A stretch of DNA of 64,000 bases from Litorilinea aerophila (GCF_006569185.2 NZ_VIGC02000007.1:62001-126000); one strand, 5' to 3'. Shown: positions 1-9,314, counted from the stretch's first letter. Program-made: numbers and translations. The notes: generated by a model not told the origin, from the sequence alone.

Positions 1-351
1 ATGTCCAAAGGGAGGTTGTGTTCGCCTGGAGCCAATGTTACACTGGAAAAAATGCTGCATCACGATGCCAACGCTAGGCAGAAATCATCCACGTCGCACG
101 CTGGCTGCTATTGTTACAAGGTTTCTGGTGGGATTTGCCACGCTTCCTAAGGCAGCCAATTTCGCGCCCATATATCTATCATACATATATGTAGTTATAT
201 ACTCTTGCATCTTGTTCGCCTGTGACGTCCCAGGACGTCACAGGCTAGCGGCTAGTCCCTGCCTGATGTAGACCGATTTGTTCCCTCAGCTCTACTTTGC
301 GTTATGTGAAGTGGATTTGTGTCCAAATCTATCTAAAGGAGGAAGCTCCCC
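1..351. other. Gene-free stretch upstream of the first sugar-binding protein
   Basis: I see no convincing gene here. The stretch contains an AT-rich block at about 170-205 with a possible -10 box (TATACT, 198-203) but no matching -35. A long perfect palindrome (218-245) follows just downstream, and the ribosome binding site of the next gene lies at about 336-343. It is most simply the regulatory region of the transporter that follows. Confidence 0.5.
218..245. promoter_or_regulatory. 28-bp palindrome, possible operator
   Basis: Two perfect 13-bp arms (GCCTGTGACGTCC and its reverse complement) are separated by only 2 bp. There is no T-run after it, and a 2-nt loop is too small for a good terminator, so a dimeric-repressor site is the better reading. 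It lies about 15 bp after a possible -10 box (198-203) and about 105 bp before the binding-protein start, which fits control near the transcription start. Confidence 0.4.
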
Positions 352-1725
352 ATGATCCATCAAGCCCGTTTTACAGTATGGCTCGTCCTGGCAGCGTTGG
401 TGTTATTGCTGCTGGGCAGCTGTGCGCCGGCTACGCCGACCCAGCCAGCGGCCAGTTATGGCGGCGAGGGTGCAGCTCCAGCCCAGGCTAGTGGTCAGTT
501 GACGCTGCGCTTCTACACGTCCAGCGGCGACCATGCCACCAAAGCCAATGAGTTGATGATCAACAAGTTCCGAGAGACTCACCCTGATTTCACCGTGGAA
601 GTCGAGTATGGGGCCAGCGACTATGCCGACAAGGTATTCACCATGGCCGCGGCCGGCAATCTGCCTGACATTCTTTACACAGCCGATATCTATACTGCTC
701 CCTTTGTGGATGCCGGCGTTTTGCTGGATATGCAGCCCTTTGCCGATGCCGATAGCGAGGTAAATATCGACGATGTCTATGAAAGTATTCTGGGCCTGGG
801 ACGGGTCGAGGGCAACCCCGGTCTCTACATGATTCCCGTCTCGCTGGACAATGTGCAGGTCTATTATAACAAGACTATCTGGGAAGAGGCCGGCGCGCCC
901 CTGCCGACCCCCGATTGGTCGTGGGACGATCTGATCGCCGACTGTAAAATCATTCAGGAAGCGAAACCAGACATCTATTGTATAGGGATCGGCGGTTCCA
1001 ACGGCGGTGGCGGTTTCAATTGGTGGGCCTATGTGGTGCCCTGGATCCGGGGCTACGGCGGCGATGTGTTGAGCGCCGATGGTACCAGGTCAACCTTGAG
1101 CACGCCCGAAGCCATGGCTGGCCTGCAAGCCTACGCCAATCTGTGGGTTGTGCACAACGTCGCCATTCCGTTGGGCAACGATCTGGGCGGTAATTGTTTC
1201 ATCAACCAAAAATGTGCCACCTGGCTCAGCATTCCCATCTTTGCCGGGATCTTCCGCGATAGCATTGAACCCGGCGCCTTTGAGTGGGACGTTCAGGTGA
1301 TTCCCAGCCATCCCAAGGGTCGATTCACCGGCATGGGTACCTTCGGCTATGCGGTCAGCGCCAATACCCAGCATCCCCAAGAGGCGTGGGATTTCGTCAA
1401 GACGTTGATCACCAGGGAAGGTCAAGAAGAGCTGGGCCGCACCTATCGGGCCATGCCGCTGCTCAAATCCATGGCGGATAGCTCTCTTTTCGATGAACTG
1501 GAGCCCCCGCCGGCCAACTACCGGGCTTTCATCGACGGCCAGGCGTATGGCATCTTACCCCGCACCTACCCGGTTGAATGTGGCAGCCTTTATACAGGAC
1601 AGGTCAACGCGGCCATGATGGCGGCACTGGAAACCATCATCCGTGGCGAAGGCACCGCCGAGACGGTCTTCCCCGGTGTCGATGCTGAGATCCAGGCCTG
1701 TCTGGATCGGGCTCTAGCGAAGTAG
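352..1725 (+). CDS. Carbohydrate ABC transporter, extracellular binding lipoprotein (family 1)
   Basis: This is the substrate-capturing subunit of a CUT1-type sugar importer, anchored outside the membrane. The 457-residue protein has a lipoprotein signal peptide ending in LLGSC with the lipidated Cys at 24, then an Ala/Thr/Pro-rich linker, then a type-1 solute-binding fold; the stretch around YYNKTIWEEAG is typical of the family. Length is normal. The start is set by a strong AAAGGAGG site at about 336-343. Two permeases follow at 1958 and 2917, with no ATPase, so the ATP-binding subunit must be encoded elsewhere. A stable hairpin (1805-1833) separates it from the permeases and may keep binding-protein mRNA more abundant. 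The sugar cannot be told from sequence. Confidence 0.92.
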   Translation: MIHQARFTVWLVLAALVLLLLGSCAPATPTQPAASYGGEGAAPAQASGQLTLRFYTSSGDHATKANELMINKFRETHPDFTVEVEYGASDYADKVFTMAAAGNLPDILYTADIYTAPFVDAGVLLDMQPFADADSEVNIDDVYESILGLGRVEGNPGLYMIPVSLDNVQVYYNKTIWEEAGAPLPTPDWSWDDLIADCKIIQEAKPDIYCIGIGGSNGGGGFNWWAYVVPWIRGYGGDVLSADGTRSTLSTPEAMAGLQAYANLWVVHNVAIPLGNDLGGNCFINQKCATWLSIPIFAGIFRDSIEPGAFEWDVQVIPSHPKGRFTGMGTFGYAVSANTQHPQEAWDFVKTLITREGQEELGRTYRAMPLLKSMADSSLFDELEPPPANYRAFIDGQAYGILPRTYPVECGSLYTGQVNAAMMAALETIIRGEGTAETVFPGVDAEIQACLDRALAK

Positions 1726-1804
1726 CTGGCGCCAGGGGTATGGAGTTAGCTCCTCCTTTCCCCGTTACTTATTCGAGTCGGGACCTGTCACTGTGCAATA
1801 ACGG

Positions 1805-1833
1805 GGCGGTGTGGCTACACAGGCCACACCGCC
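1805..1833 (+). repeat. mRNA hairpin between binding protein and permeases
   Basis: An 11-bp perfect GC-rich stem (GGCGGTGTGGC and its complement) closes a 7-nt loop. No T-run follows. Such hairpins between binding-protein and permease genes often protect the upstream mRNA end or attenuate readthrough; that role is inferred here. Confidence 0.45.
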
Positions 1834-1957
1834 GCCGGCCGTCTGGCACCCTCACCCAGGTTCCTGCTGATGAGCCACACATGGCTGAAGATGGGAGGGA
1901 GATATCTGGTGAAATTTTTGCCGCACAAATCTTATCCCATGATAAGGGGAAGTGTAA

Positions 1958-2920
1958 ATGATAGAGGAGGCGGGAAAGGTGCAGTCAGAGACTAGAAAGT
2001 TCCTGATGTCATGGCGGCAACATAGACGACATAATCGTCTCTATTGGCGCGATACCATCGAAGGCTACCTCTTCATCATGCCGGTGGTCTTGGGCCTTTT
2101 GATCTGGACATTCGGCCCGATGATTGCATCCTTGTATCTGAGCTTGACCGACTATCCGTTGCTCAAATCGCCGGAATTTATCGGCTTTCGCAACTATGTT
2201 GATATGTTTACCGCGCCCTATTTACGGGTGTTACAGTCGCTCTGGATCACGCTGCTCTACGCGGCCATGTCGTTGCCCTTGACCCTGGTTGCCAGCTTGG
2301 CGACGGCCTTGCTCCTCAACCAGCGGCTGCGCGGCATTCGCTTTTTCCGTACTGCCCTCTACATGCCCACCATTGTCCCTGGCATTGCCATGGTCTTCAT
2401 TTGGGGCTGGCTGCTCAATCCTGAATTTGGGCTGGTGAACGCCACCTTGCAATCGTTGGGACTGCCGACCTATCGCTGGCTGGCGGAACCCAATACGGCG
2501 CTGATCTCGCTGGCGGTGCTCAACTTGTGGAGTATTGGGCCGGCGATGGTCATCTTTCTGGCAGGTCTGCAGGGCATCTCCCAGGAACTATACGATGCGG
2601 CCAAGATCGACGGTGCCGGTGAATGGCGTGAATTCTGGAATATTACCATTCCCATGTTGTCGCCCACCATCTTTTTTAACTTGGTGACAGGGTTGATCTT
2701 TACGTTTCAGTATTTTTTGCCGCCTTTCGTACTCACCAAAGGTGGCCCACTTTTCTCCACCTATGTGTACAATCTGAACCTCTATGAAAAGGCATTTAAG
2801 TGGCTGCAGATGGGGTTGGCCGCGGCCATGGCCTGGCTGATGTTTACCATCATTCTCGCCCTGACTTTGGTTCTTTTCCGTGGTTCAGATGCCCTTGTGT
2901 ATTACGAGGTAAAGCAATGA
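1958..2920 (+). CDS. Carbohydrate ABC transporter permease (MalF/UgpA type)
   Basis: This is the first of two membrane subunits that form the channel of the sugar importer. The 320-residue protein has about six transmembrane segments starting near residue 35 (EGYLFIMPVVLGLLIW) and the cytoplasmic EAA loop, seen as DAAKIDGAGEWREFW followed by ITIPML, which docks on the ATPase. Its stop codon overlaps the start of the next permease in an ATGA, so the two are translationally coupled. The short hydrophilic N-terminus before the first membrane segment makes the exact start slightly uncertain. Confidence 0.9.
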   Translation: MIEEAGKVQSETRKFLMSWRQHRRHNRLYWRDTIEGYLFIMPVVLGLLIWTFGPMIASLYLSLTDYPLLKSPEFIGFRNYVDMFTAPYLRVLQSLWITLLYAAMSLPLTLVASLATALLLNQRLRGIRFFRTALYMPTIVPGIAMVFIWGWLLNPEFGLVNATLQSLGLPTYRWLAEPNTALISLAVLNLWSIGPAMVIFLAGLQGISQELYDAAKIDGAGEWREFWNITIPMLSPTIFFNLVTGLIFTFQYFLPPFVLTKGGPLFSTYVYNLNLYEKAFKWLQMGLAAAMAWLMFTIILALTLVLFRGSDALVYYEVKQ

Positions 2921-3810
2921 CCCGGTCACTCAAATCCACGCGCCAGGTGGGCTCTGGTCAAATCAGCCTGGGCGTGGGACGCAAAGAGCTGCGTGCTGGC
3001 TTCTTGTACCTGCTTCTGATTGTGATCGCATTGATCTCCCTGGTCCCCTTATGGTGGATGGTTTCGACCTCCCTCAAGACCAAGCCAGAAGTCTACATTT
3101 TTCCGCCTCTACTTTGGCCGAAAGTGGCCCAGTGGCATAACTATCTGGACGCCTGGTACTATCCGAACATGAAATTTACCCGGTGGACCTTGAACACACT
3201 CTTTATCACAGTGACGGTGTTGGCTGGAGTCTTGACCACCTCGTCCCTATGTGCCTATGGTTTCGCTCGTATTCGTTTCCCGGGTCGGAATTTCTGGTTT
3301 ATCCTGACACTCTCATCGGTGATGTTGCCGCCCCAGGTGACGTTGATCCCGTTGTATATCCTCTTCTACCGGATCGGCTGGCTAGATACCTTTTTGCCGT
3401 TGACGGTACCGGCCTGGTTCGGTGGTGGCGCCATCAATATTTTCCTGATTCGCCAGTTTTTCCTGGGCATTCCCATCGAGTTGGAAGACGCTGCCCGCAT
3501 CGACGGCGCCAATCGGCTGCAGATCTGGTGGTACATTTTCTTACCGCTGTCGTTACCAGCTTTGACCACTGTGGCGATCTTTACCTTCCAACGGACGTGG
3601 GATGATTTCTACGGTCCTCTGATCTACCTGTCGTCCGCGGACAACTATACCCTGGCGTTGGGGATGAATCTGTTTCGGGGCAACTACACGGAAGAGACGC
3701 ATTACATGATGGCCATTGCTTTCCTGATGACGATTCCCATGATCCTGCTTTTCTTCTTTGCCCAGCGCTACTATATCCGGGGCGTGGTATTGAGCGGCAT
3801 GAAAGGATAG
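2917..3810 (+). CDS. Carbohydrate ABC transporter permease (MalG/UgpE type)
   Basis: This is the second membrane subunit of the first sugar importer, 297 residues long. The ATG at 2917 overlaps the preceding stop (ATGA) and gives a normal N-terminus. A longer reading frame upstream overlaps the first permease and is rejected. The EAA loop reads EDAARIDGANRLQIWW followed by FLPLSLP. The C-terminus ends in GVVLSGMKG, the usual ending of this subfamily. With 352-1725 and 1958-2920 it completes the transporter apart from the ATPase. Confidence 0.92.
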   Translation: MTRSLKSTRQVGSGQISLGVGRKELRAGFLYLLLIVIALISLVPLWWMVSTSLKTKPEVYIFPPLLWPKVAQWHNYLDAWYYPNMKFTRWTLNTLFITVTVLAGVLTTSSLCAYGFARIRFPGRNFWFILTLSSVMLPPQVTLIPLYILFYRIGWLDTFLPLTVPAWFGGGAINIFLIRQFFLGIPIELEDAARIDGANRLQIWWYIFLPLSLPALTTVAIFTFQRTWDDFYGPLIYLSSADNYTLALGMNLFRGNYTEETHYMMAIAFLMTIPMILLFFFAQRYYIRGVVLSGMKG

Positions 3811-4452
3811 GAGGCCGAATCAGCCATTTGGGTGCGTTCCAAATTTTGGGGGAAAGCGGGCGCAGCACGCTGCGTCCGTCGGAGGGCCGACACCGGGGAC
3901 CCTGGTGCCCCCGAGGCTGTAGGGCCCGTTTCCATCCGGGACCGCATTCGCGCGGTATGGAAACCGCACCTATCGGCCAAAAATCTGGGACACATCCTTT
4001 TTTTTGTTTGACAAACAAATCTCCTCCTGTTATAGTCTGGCGTATCATCGGTCATATCCACGCTGCTGTACTCGATTACACCGGCTCTGCTTCTCCCCTT
4101 TTTGACAAATCGGGTATGCGTGTTGAACACACTCAACCTGATTGATCTGTCAGACGGCGAGTCGGATAACAACGCCGACGTCGTTCAAGTCTTGCGTACG
4201 GTTTTGTAGAAGGCCGCATCCCCCCTGTCCATGGTTCTCATGGGATGTGAAACCTCTGAACAAATCGAATTCGCCCGTTGAGATTTGACTCTACGAACCG
4301 TTCTCTACGGCCTCAATGGCGTGGAAAACGGAGGATTCGGTTCGAGCTGAAGCGCGTATTGGTAAGGCAAGTGTCTGGTTGTTGACGGGCGATCGTCCGC
4401 GCGAAAGCCGGCAAGATGCCCATCATTCGATCATTTTTAGGAGGAAAAGATC
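3811..4452. other. Gene-free stretch between the two transporter operons
   Basis: No gene is supported in these 640 bases. They hold a bulged hairpin at 3928-3964 (GTTTCCAT and ACCGC pairing with GCGGT and ATGGAAAC, no T-run), a good promoter with an overlapping palindrome (4003-4036), and a leader of about 410 bases before the second binding protein. The leader shows no riboswitch I can recognise. Confidence 0.5.
4003..4036 (+). promoter_or_regulatory. Sigma-70 type promoter with overlapping 17-bp palindrome
   Basis: TTGACA (4008-4013) and TATAGT (4031-4036) are separated by exactly 17 bp, close to consensus. A perfect palindrome, TTTGTTTG-A-CAAACAAA (4003-4019), covers the -35 box, which is how many sugar repressors block initiation. 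TTTGTTTG-type half sites resemble those of ROK-family repressors such as XylR; that match is inference. The regulator is not in the window. It should drive the operon starting at 4453. Confidence 0.65.
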
Positions 4453-5835
4453 ATGAAGATGCTTGACAGGAAGCTCAGCCGGCGGCGATTTCTCGCGATC
4501 TCAGCGGCCAGCACGGGGGCCATCCTGGCCGCAGCCTGTGCACCAGCACAGGCACCATCTGCTGGCAGCGGAGAAGTTTCTGCACCGGCCAATGCCACTC
4601 AGACGGTCATCTACTGGGATTGGTGGGGACCGACCGGGAGTGCAGCCAATCAGGCGCTTTTTGAAAGGCTGCCCAATGCTCTCCAGGAACATCGTGCAGA
4701 TCTAGAGCTCGACTACCAGAATGTGCCCTTTGGGGAATATTTCCGTAAATTTTTAGCCGCTCACGCAGCCGGGGATGTGCCCGACGTGATGCATTGTTCC
4801 GTCTATTGGGCACGGGACTTTTTTGACAGAGGTGCAATCCTTGATTTGATGCCGTTTATTGAAGTAACGCCAGATCTGGCACCTGAACAATTTATCCCCG
4901 GTTCATTGTTGCAGGCGACCAAGGGACCGGCTCAGTATGGCGTCCCCGGTGAAGGCCCCGACAGTAATCAGATTTTCTTCAACCTGGATCTCTTCGAAGA
5001 AGCGGGTGTAACCACCGATGCCGACGAGATCGCCACCTGGGACTGGAACGATTTCACAGATGCGGCTAAGGAACTCACCAAGATGGATGGTGATGAAGTA
5101 GTCCAGTCTGGTTTCTTAGTGGCAACTCCCACGGCGCAGACGTTGAGTGTCTGGGCCAGCTGCCATGGTGTCGACTTTTACAGCAAAAACGCCGATGGAA
5201 TTGAGAACGGCGTTGGTTTCAATGAGAAGAATGCAGCGGTGAATGGGCTTCACTGGTTCCTGGACATGCTTTATGAATCCAGGGTTTCCCAGCCCATCGC
5301 TCCGGAACGACAGGATTGGAATCAATTTATGCAGGGCACGACGGCCATGGCCCAGTCAGGTCCCTGGAATTATGGCCGGCTACGTGCGGATGTCCCTGAA
5401 TTGAATTGGTCCACCATGTTATGGCCTGCCGCTCCGGTAGACGGCGGGCATGCTGGAACTGCGGTGTGGAATAACATGCTGGTCATCCCCGCCAAAGCCA
5501 AGAGTCAGGAGGCAGGTTGGGGATTCTTGGAGTTCTGGTGTGGGCTTGATTGGATGTTGGAGCGCCTGGCCATTGGTGACTGGATGGCACCTCGTAAAGA
5601 TTTCTACGAGACAGCAGAGTACAAAGCCAAGTTGGAGGAATTGCCCATTTTAGCCATGGTGCCTAAGGCGTCAGCTGTCGGTACGCCTCTTGTATATATT
5701 CAGCAGAGTGCATTGGACGCCGAGATTCAGCCTGTGTTAGAGGCTGTGATTCTGCGCCAGCGAGAACCGGAAGAAGCTGTACAGGAGCTGGTGGATAAGG
5801 GGAATGAGATTTTGGCCAAGGCTGGATATGCATAA
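4453..5835 (+). CDS. Carbohydrate ABC transporter, Tat-type binding lipoprotein (family 1)
   Basis: This is the sugar-binding subunit of the second importer, 460 residues. The N-terminus has a twin-arginine motif (SRRRFLAI, residues 9-16) followed by a lipobox ending AAAC (Cys29), so it is probably folded in the cytoplasm, exported by Tat and lipidated. The remainder is a family-1 binding protein (YYQ-free variant, with LDLFEEAGV and TWDWNDFTDAAKELT). An AGGAGG site lies about 8 bases before the ATG. It heads an operon with two permeases (6061, 7113) and an oxidoreductase (8102). This differs from the first binding protein, which has a Sec signal. Confidence 0.92.
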   Translation: MKMLDRKLSRRRFLAISAASTGAILAAACAPAQAPSAGSGEVSAPANATQTVIYWDWWGPTGSAANQALFERLPNALQEHRADLELDYQNVPFGEYFRKFLAAHAAGDVPDVMHCSVYWARDFFDRGAILDLMPFIEVTPDLAPEQFIPGSLLQATKGPAQYGVPGEGPDSNQIFFNLDLFEEAGVTTDADEIATWDWNDFTDAAKELTKMDGDEVVQSGFLVATPTAQTLSVWASCHGVDFYSKNADGIENGVGFNEKNAAVNGLHWFLDMLYESRVSQPIAPERQDWNQFMQGTTAMAQSGPWNYGRLRADVPELNWSTMLWPAAPVDGGHAGTAVWNNMLVIPAKAKSQEAGWGFLEFWCGLDWMLERLAIGDWMAPRKDFYETAEYKAKLEELPILAMVPKASAVGTPLVYIQQSALDAEIQPVLEAVILRQREPEEAVQELVDKGNEILAKAGYA

Positions 5836-6060
5836 GCGAGTTTCCCTCTCCCCGCATCCTGCAGGCTGGGCTCGCCATATTGTAATTGTACGAAATATTG
5901 CACGGAAAAGCTGGGCAGGGTGGGGGATCAGCGAGGTGAACATCGTGGAAGTCGACGATTTCAGGTGATGAAAAAGGCGTGTGGCACGCTCTTCCATCTG
6001 AAGTAGGAGATACGGGCGTGCCGCATGCCAAGATCAAGATGTAGCGTAGGAGTATGGCGC

Positions 6061-6996
6061 GTGGCTACCCTGACACGAGAAGTAAAGGCTACACCAGAAC
6101 AGAAAGCTCGACGGCGGCGGATCTTCTGGAAGCGGTTGCGCAAAACTTGGCCCGGTTATCTATTCGTTAGCCCCGCCGTGTTACTCATTTCGATTTTCTC
6201 GTACATTTCCATTGCCTTCTCTCTATATATTTCTTTTTTTGAATATGACATCATAACCGAGAATCGCCCTTTTGTTGGATTGGAGAACTATGTCCGGGCG
6301 GTCGGCGACAGCCTGGTGCGCATTGGGTTTCGCAACACGTTGGTTTACGTCGTCGTGATCGTGCCGGCCATCACAGGTATTTCGCTAATATTGGCGGTTT
6401 TAGGAAATCAGGTCCGTCAGGGCAGGGCTATCTTTCGAACAATTTTCTTTATTCCCACCATTACCCCGGTGGTCGTCACATCCATGCTATGGGTATGGCT
6501 CTACGAGCCCAATGGTGGGGTCAATCAGCTCCTCAAGATGGTGGGAATCAAGGGCCCCAACTGGCTGTTTGATCCGCTGACGGCCTTGCCCGCGATCATC
6601 ATCATGACAGTCTGGGGGGCAGTTGGCTATTATATGATCATTTTCTTGGCCGGCCTGGCCGAGATCCCTCAGGTCTACTATGAAGCAGCCAAGGTGGACG
6701 GCGCCACCTCCTGGCATACTTTCTGGCATATTACTATTCCTCTGCTGCGCAATTCTATGATCTTTGTCGTGGTAACCCTGACCATTGCTGCATTCCAGGT
6801 CTTTACCCAGGTCTATATCATGACTCGGGGTGGGCCGATGAACGCGACGCAAACTGTGCAGATGGTGGTCTATCGCTATGCCTTCGCCGACTTTGAAATG
6901 GGTTATGCTGCCGCCATTTCCTGGCTGCTTTTTGGTGTGATCTTCTTCTTCTCTGCGCTGCAGCTGAAACTTTTTATCTCACGCGAACTGTACTAA
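6061..6996 (+). CDS. Carbohydrate ABC transporter permease (MalF/UgpA type)
   Basis: This is the first permease of the second importer. I chose the GTG at 6061 (311 residues) because AGGAG at 6048-6052 sits 8 bases upstream; an in-frame ATG at 6025 would add 12 residues. A basic N-terminus (KARRRR) precedes the first membrane segment, and the EAA loop reads YEAAKVDGATSWHTFW followed by ITIPLL. The gap of 225 bases after the binding protein contains nothing I can assign. It pairs with the permease at 7113 to form the channel. Confidence 0.9.
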   Translation: MATLTREVKATPEQKARRRRIFWKRLRKTWPGYLFVSPAVLLISIFSYISIAFSLYISFFEYDIITENRPFVGLENYVRAVGDSLVRIGFRNTLVYVVVIVPAITGISLILAVLGNQVRQGRAIFRTIFFIPTITPVVVTSMLWVWLYEPNGGVNQLLKMVGIKGPNWLFDPLTALPAIIIMTVWGAVGYYMIIFLAGLAEIPQVYYEAAKVDGATSWHTFWHITIPLLRNSMIFVVVTLTIAAFQVFTQVYIMTRGGPMNATQTVQMVVYRYAFADFEMGYAAAISWLLFGVIFFFSALQLKLFISRELY

Positions 6997-7112
6997 CACT
7001 GGAATACGCATCCCTGGCCCTTGGGAAAATCGTCTCGCCCACAGTAGGGGCGATACGTGGTATCGAGTACCACCCGCTTGAACTGATTCACTCCAATACG
7101 AAGCTGGCTACC

Positions 7113-7994
7113 ATGGAACGAGCAATGACTTCTGAACTTTCATCCAGCTCAAAAAGCCGAGCTGGCGCCTGGATCGCCCGGAGGAGCTTCTTATTGCTGA
7201 TTTATCTGCTCTTGGTAATATTGGCGTTCAGCATGATCTTCCCCTATTTATGGATGCTGGCCAATTCATTTAAGAGTCGTACGGATTTTTTCACCAATCC
7301 ATACTCCCTGATTCCCATGCCACCCACGTTGAGCACTTATCAGGATGCATTGAATATTGGCCGTATGAATGTGTATATGGTCAACAGTTTGTTGTATGCC
7401 GGTACAGTGCTGTTGGTTCAGCTCTTTATTAACTCCTTAGCTGCCTACGCCTTCGCACGGGTTGACTTTCCAGGTCGGGAGGCGCTTTTCCTCGCTGTAT
7501 TGGCGACCCTGATGTTGCCAGGATCGGTAACGTTGATTCCAACCTTTTTGATCGCTCACGCTTTAGGGCTAACCAACACTTTCTGGGGGGTGGTCATACC
7601 AGGATTTGCTTCTGCTTTTGGTATCTTCTTGTTGCGTCAATTTTTCTTAAATATCCCACGTGAACTAGAAGATGCCGCCTGGATTGACGGGTCTGGTTTT
7701 TTTAGCACCTATTGGCGCATCATGGTGCCGTTGGCGAAGCCGGCTATGGTGACGTTGGGGGTTTTCATCTTTCTCAGTGAATGGAGTTCCTTTGTCTGGC
7801 CGTTGATTGTATTATCCGATTGGAAAAAATATCCGGTTACAGTGGGTATCGCCCTCTTCCGGGATGTGAATGCAATCGATTGGCCCTCTGTATTTGCAGG
7901 TTCCACGATAGTCTCTTTCCCCATCATCATCCTTTTCATTATTGCCCAGGAATACATCATCGGCGGCATCAGCCTTTCTGGACTGAAGGGTTGA
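7113..7994 (+). CDS. Carbohydrate ABC transporter permease (MalG/UgpE type)
   Basis: This is the second permease of the second importer, 293 residues with about six membrane segments. The EAA loop reads EDAAWIDGSGFFSTYW followed by MVPLAKP, and the C-terminus ends GGISLSGLKG. An alternative ATG at 7125 has a slightly better upstream purine stretch and would remove four residues. The 116-base gap before it contains a GTAGGGGCGA-type short repeat (about 7044-7075) of a kind seen elsewhere in the window. No ATPase gene accompanies the operon. Confidence 0.9.
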   Translation: MERAMTSELSSSSKSRAGAWIARRSFLLLIYLLLVILAFSMIFPYLWMLANSFKSRTDFFTNPYSLIPMPPTLSTYQDALNIGRMNVYMVNSLLYAGTVLLVQLFINSLAAYAFARVDFPGREALFLAVLATLMLPGSVTLIPTFLIAHALGLTNTFWGVVIPGFASAFGIFLLRQFFLNIPRELEDAAWIDGSGFFSTYWRIMVPLAKPAMVTLGVFIFLSEWSSFVWPLIVLSDWKKYPVTVGIALFRDVNAIDWPSVFAGSTIVSFPIIILFIIAQEYIIGGISLSGLKG

Positions 7995-8101
7995 CGGCGG
8001 GACGCTCCCTATGTTGTTCAATCGTCGCTATCGGTTGTTGTCTTCCCCACAAGCATATAACCTGGCCCAACTGTTTTAGACCACATGAATAGGAGAACGT
8101 T

Positions 8102-9277
8102 ATGTTGCAGGTCGGCATCATCGGCTATGGCCGGCGCATTGCTCATATGGCGAAGATGTTGGGGATCTATGGCATTCCTTATCGTATCGCTGCGATAGCC
8201 GATCCGCGTTGGCGGGAGATCCAGGCGCAAGAGGATGCTTTCCTCTCTGAGACTCGTTTTTATCCAGACGTCGAACAGCTTTTGGCGCACGAAAGCAACC
8301 TGGATGGAGTCATGATCGGCACTCGTTGCCATCTTCATACAGAGATGGCCTGTAAAATAGCCCCCCTCCAGCTTCCCCTGTTTATCGAGAAGCCAGTGGC
8401 AATTACATTCGAACAATTGAGACAGCTGGCAGAATGTTACAGCGCGTATCCAGCCCCGACGGTCGTCTCTTTCCCATTACGCCTGAGTCCCTTGTTACAG
8501 CGAGTTAAGGAGATCGTTGACTCCGGTCAGGTCGGAACAATCGAACATGTAGTTGCCTTCAATGATGTACCCTATGGCAGTGGCTATTTTCGCAGTTGGC
8601 ATCGGAATTTTGCGCTGAATGGGGGGCTCTGGCTCCAGAAAGCTACCCACGATTTAGATTATATTAACTATTTGTTAAACCAGAAACCCCATTGGATCAG
8701 CGCCATGAACGCCCGCCGTGTCTATGGTGGTGATATGCCCTTTGATCTCCAATGTCAAGACTGCCATCTGCGCGAAACCTGCCCCGAGAGTCCTTTTACC
8801 CGGTTCCGGTTCGGCTTTGAGCAGGGCGAGGTTGAATATTTCGGCCAGCGTAATTACTGTGTTTTTTCCAAAGGGTTTGAATTGGAGGATATGGGGAGTT
8901 GTCTTTTGGAATATGCCAATGGGGTGCAGGTGAGCTATACCCAGAATTTCTTTGCCCGTTATAAGGCAGCCCGCCGGGGTGCCCGTCTATACGGCTACAA
9001 GGGCACCATCGAGTTTGACTGGTATCAAAATCGGATTCAGGTGTTCAGCCATACGTCACCGACGGTAGATACCATTGAATTCACGGGCAACATGCCCCAT
9101 TTTGGTGGGGATCGGGAACTCTGCTACGATTTTCTTATGGCCATGCGTGATGGGCAACCTTCTCGAAGTCCTATGCAAGCCGGCATCGTCAGCGCTCTGA
9201 CCTGCCTGTGGGCCCGGGAATCATCACGAACACGTCAGGCATGCGAAGTTCAGATGCCCATTGGGATTGCGGGCTGA
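8102..9277 (+). CDS. Gfo/Idh/MocA family oxidoreductase with a cysteine cluster
   Basis: This is a predicted NAD(P)-dependent sugar or inositol dehydrogenase, 391 residues. The N-terminal Rossmann region starts LQVGIIGYGRR, and the catalytic EKP motif appears in FIEKPVAIT. AGGAGA lies about 7 bases before the ATG. A cysteine cluster, CQDCHLRETC, lies near residue 220 in the C-terminal half and could bind a metal; similar clusters occur in some members of the family. Its place directly after the second importer suggests it oxidises the imported sugar or a derivative. The substrate is not known. Confidence 0.85.
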   Translation: MLQVGIIGYGRRIAHMAKMLGIYGIPYRIAAIADPRWREIQAQEDAFLSETRFYPDVEQLLAHESNLDGVMIGTRCHLHTEMACKIAPLQLPLFIEKPVAITFEQLRQLAECYSAYPAPTVVSFPLRLSPLLQRVKEIVDSGQVGTIEHVVAFNDVPYGSGYFRSWHRNFALNGGLWLQKATHDLDYINYLLNQKPHWISAMNARRVYGGDMPFDLQCQDCHLRETCPESPFTRFRFGFEQGEVEYFGQRNYCVFSKGFELEDMGSCLLEYANGVQVSYTQNFFARYKAARRGARLYGYKGTIEFDWYQNRIQVFSHTSPTVDTIEFTGNMPHFGGDRELCYDFLMAMRDGQPSRSPMQAGIVSALTCLWARESSRTRQACEVQMPIGIAG

Positions 9278-9314
9278 GCATCTTTGATCTTCTTGATCTT
9301 GCCGTGTGCGCGAC

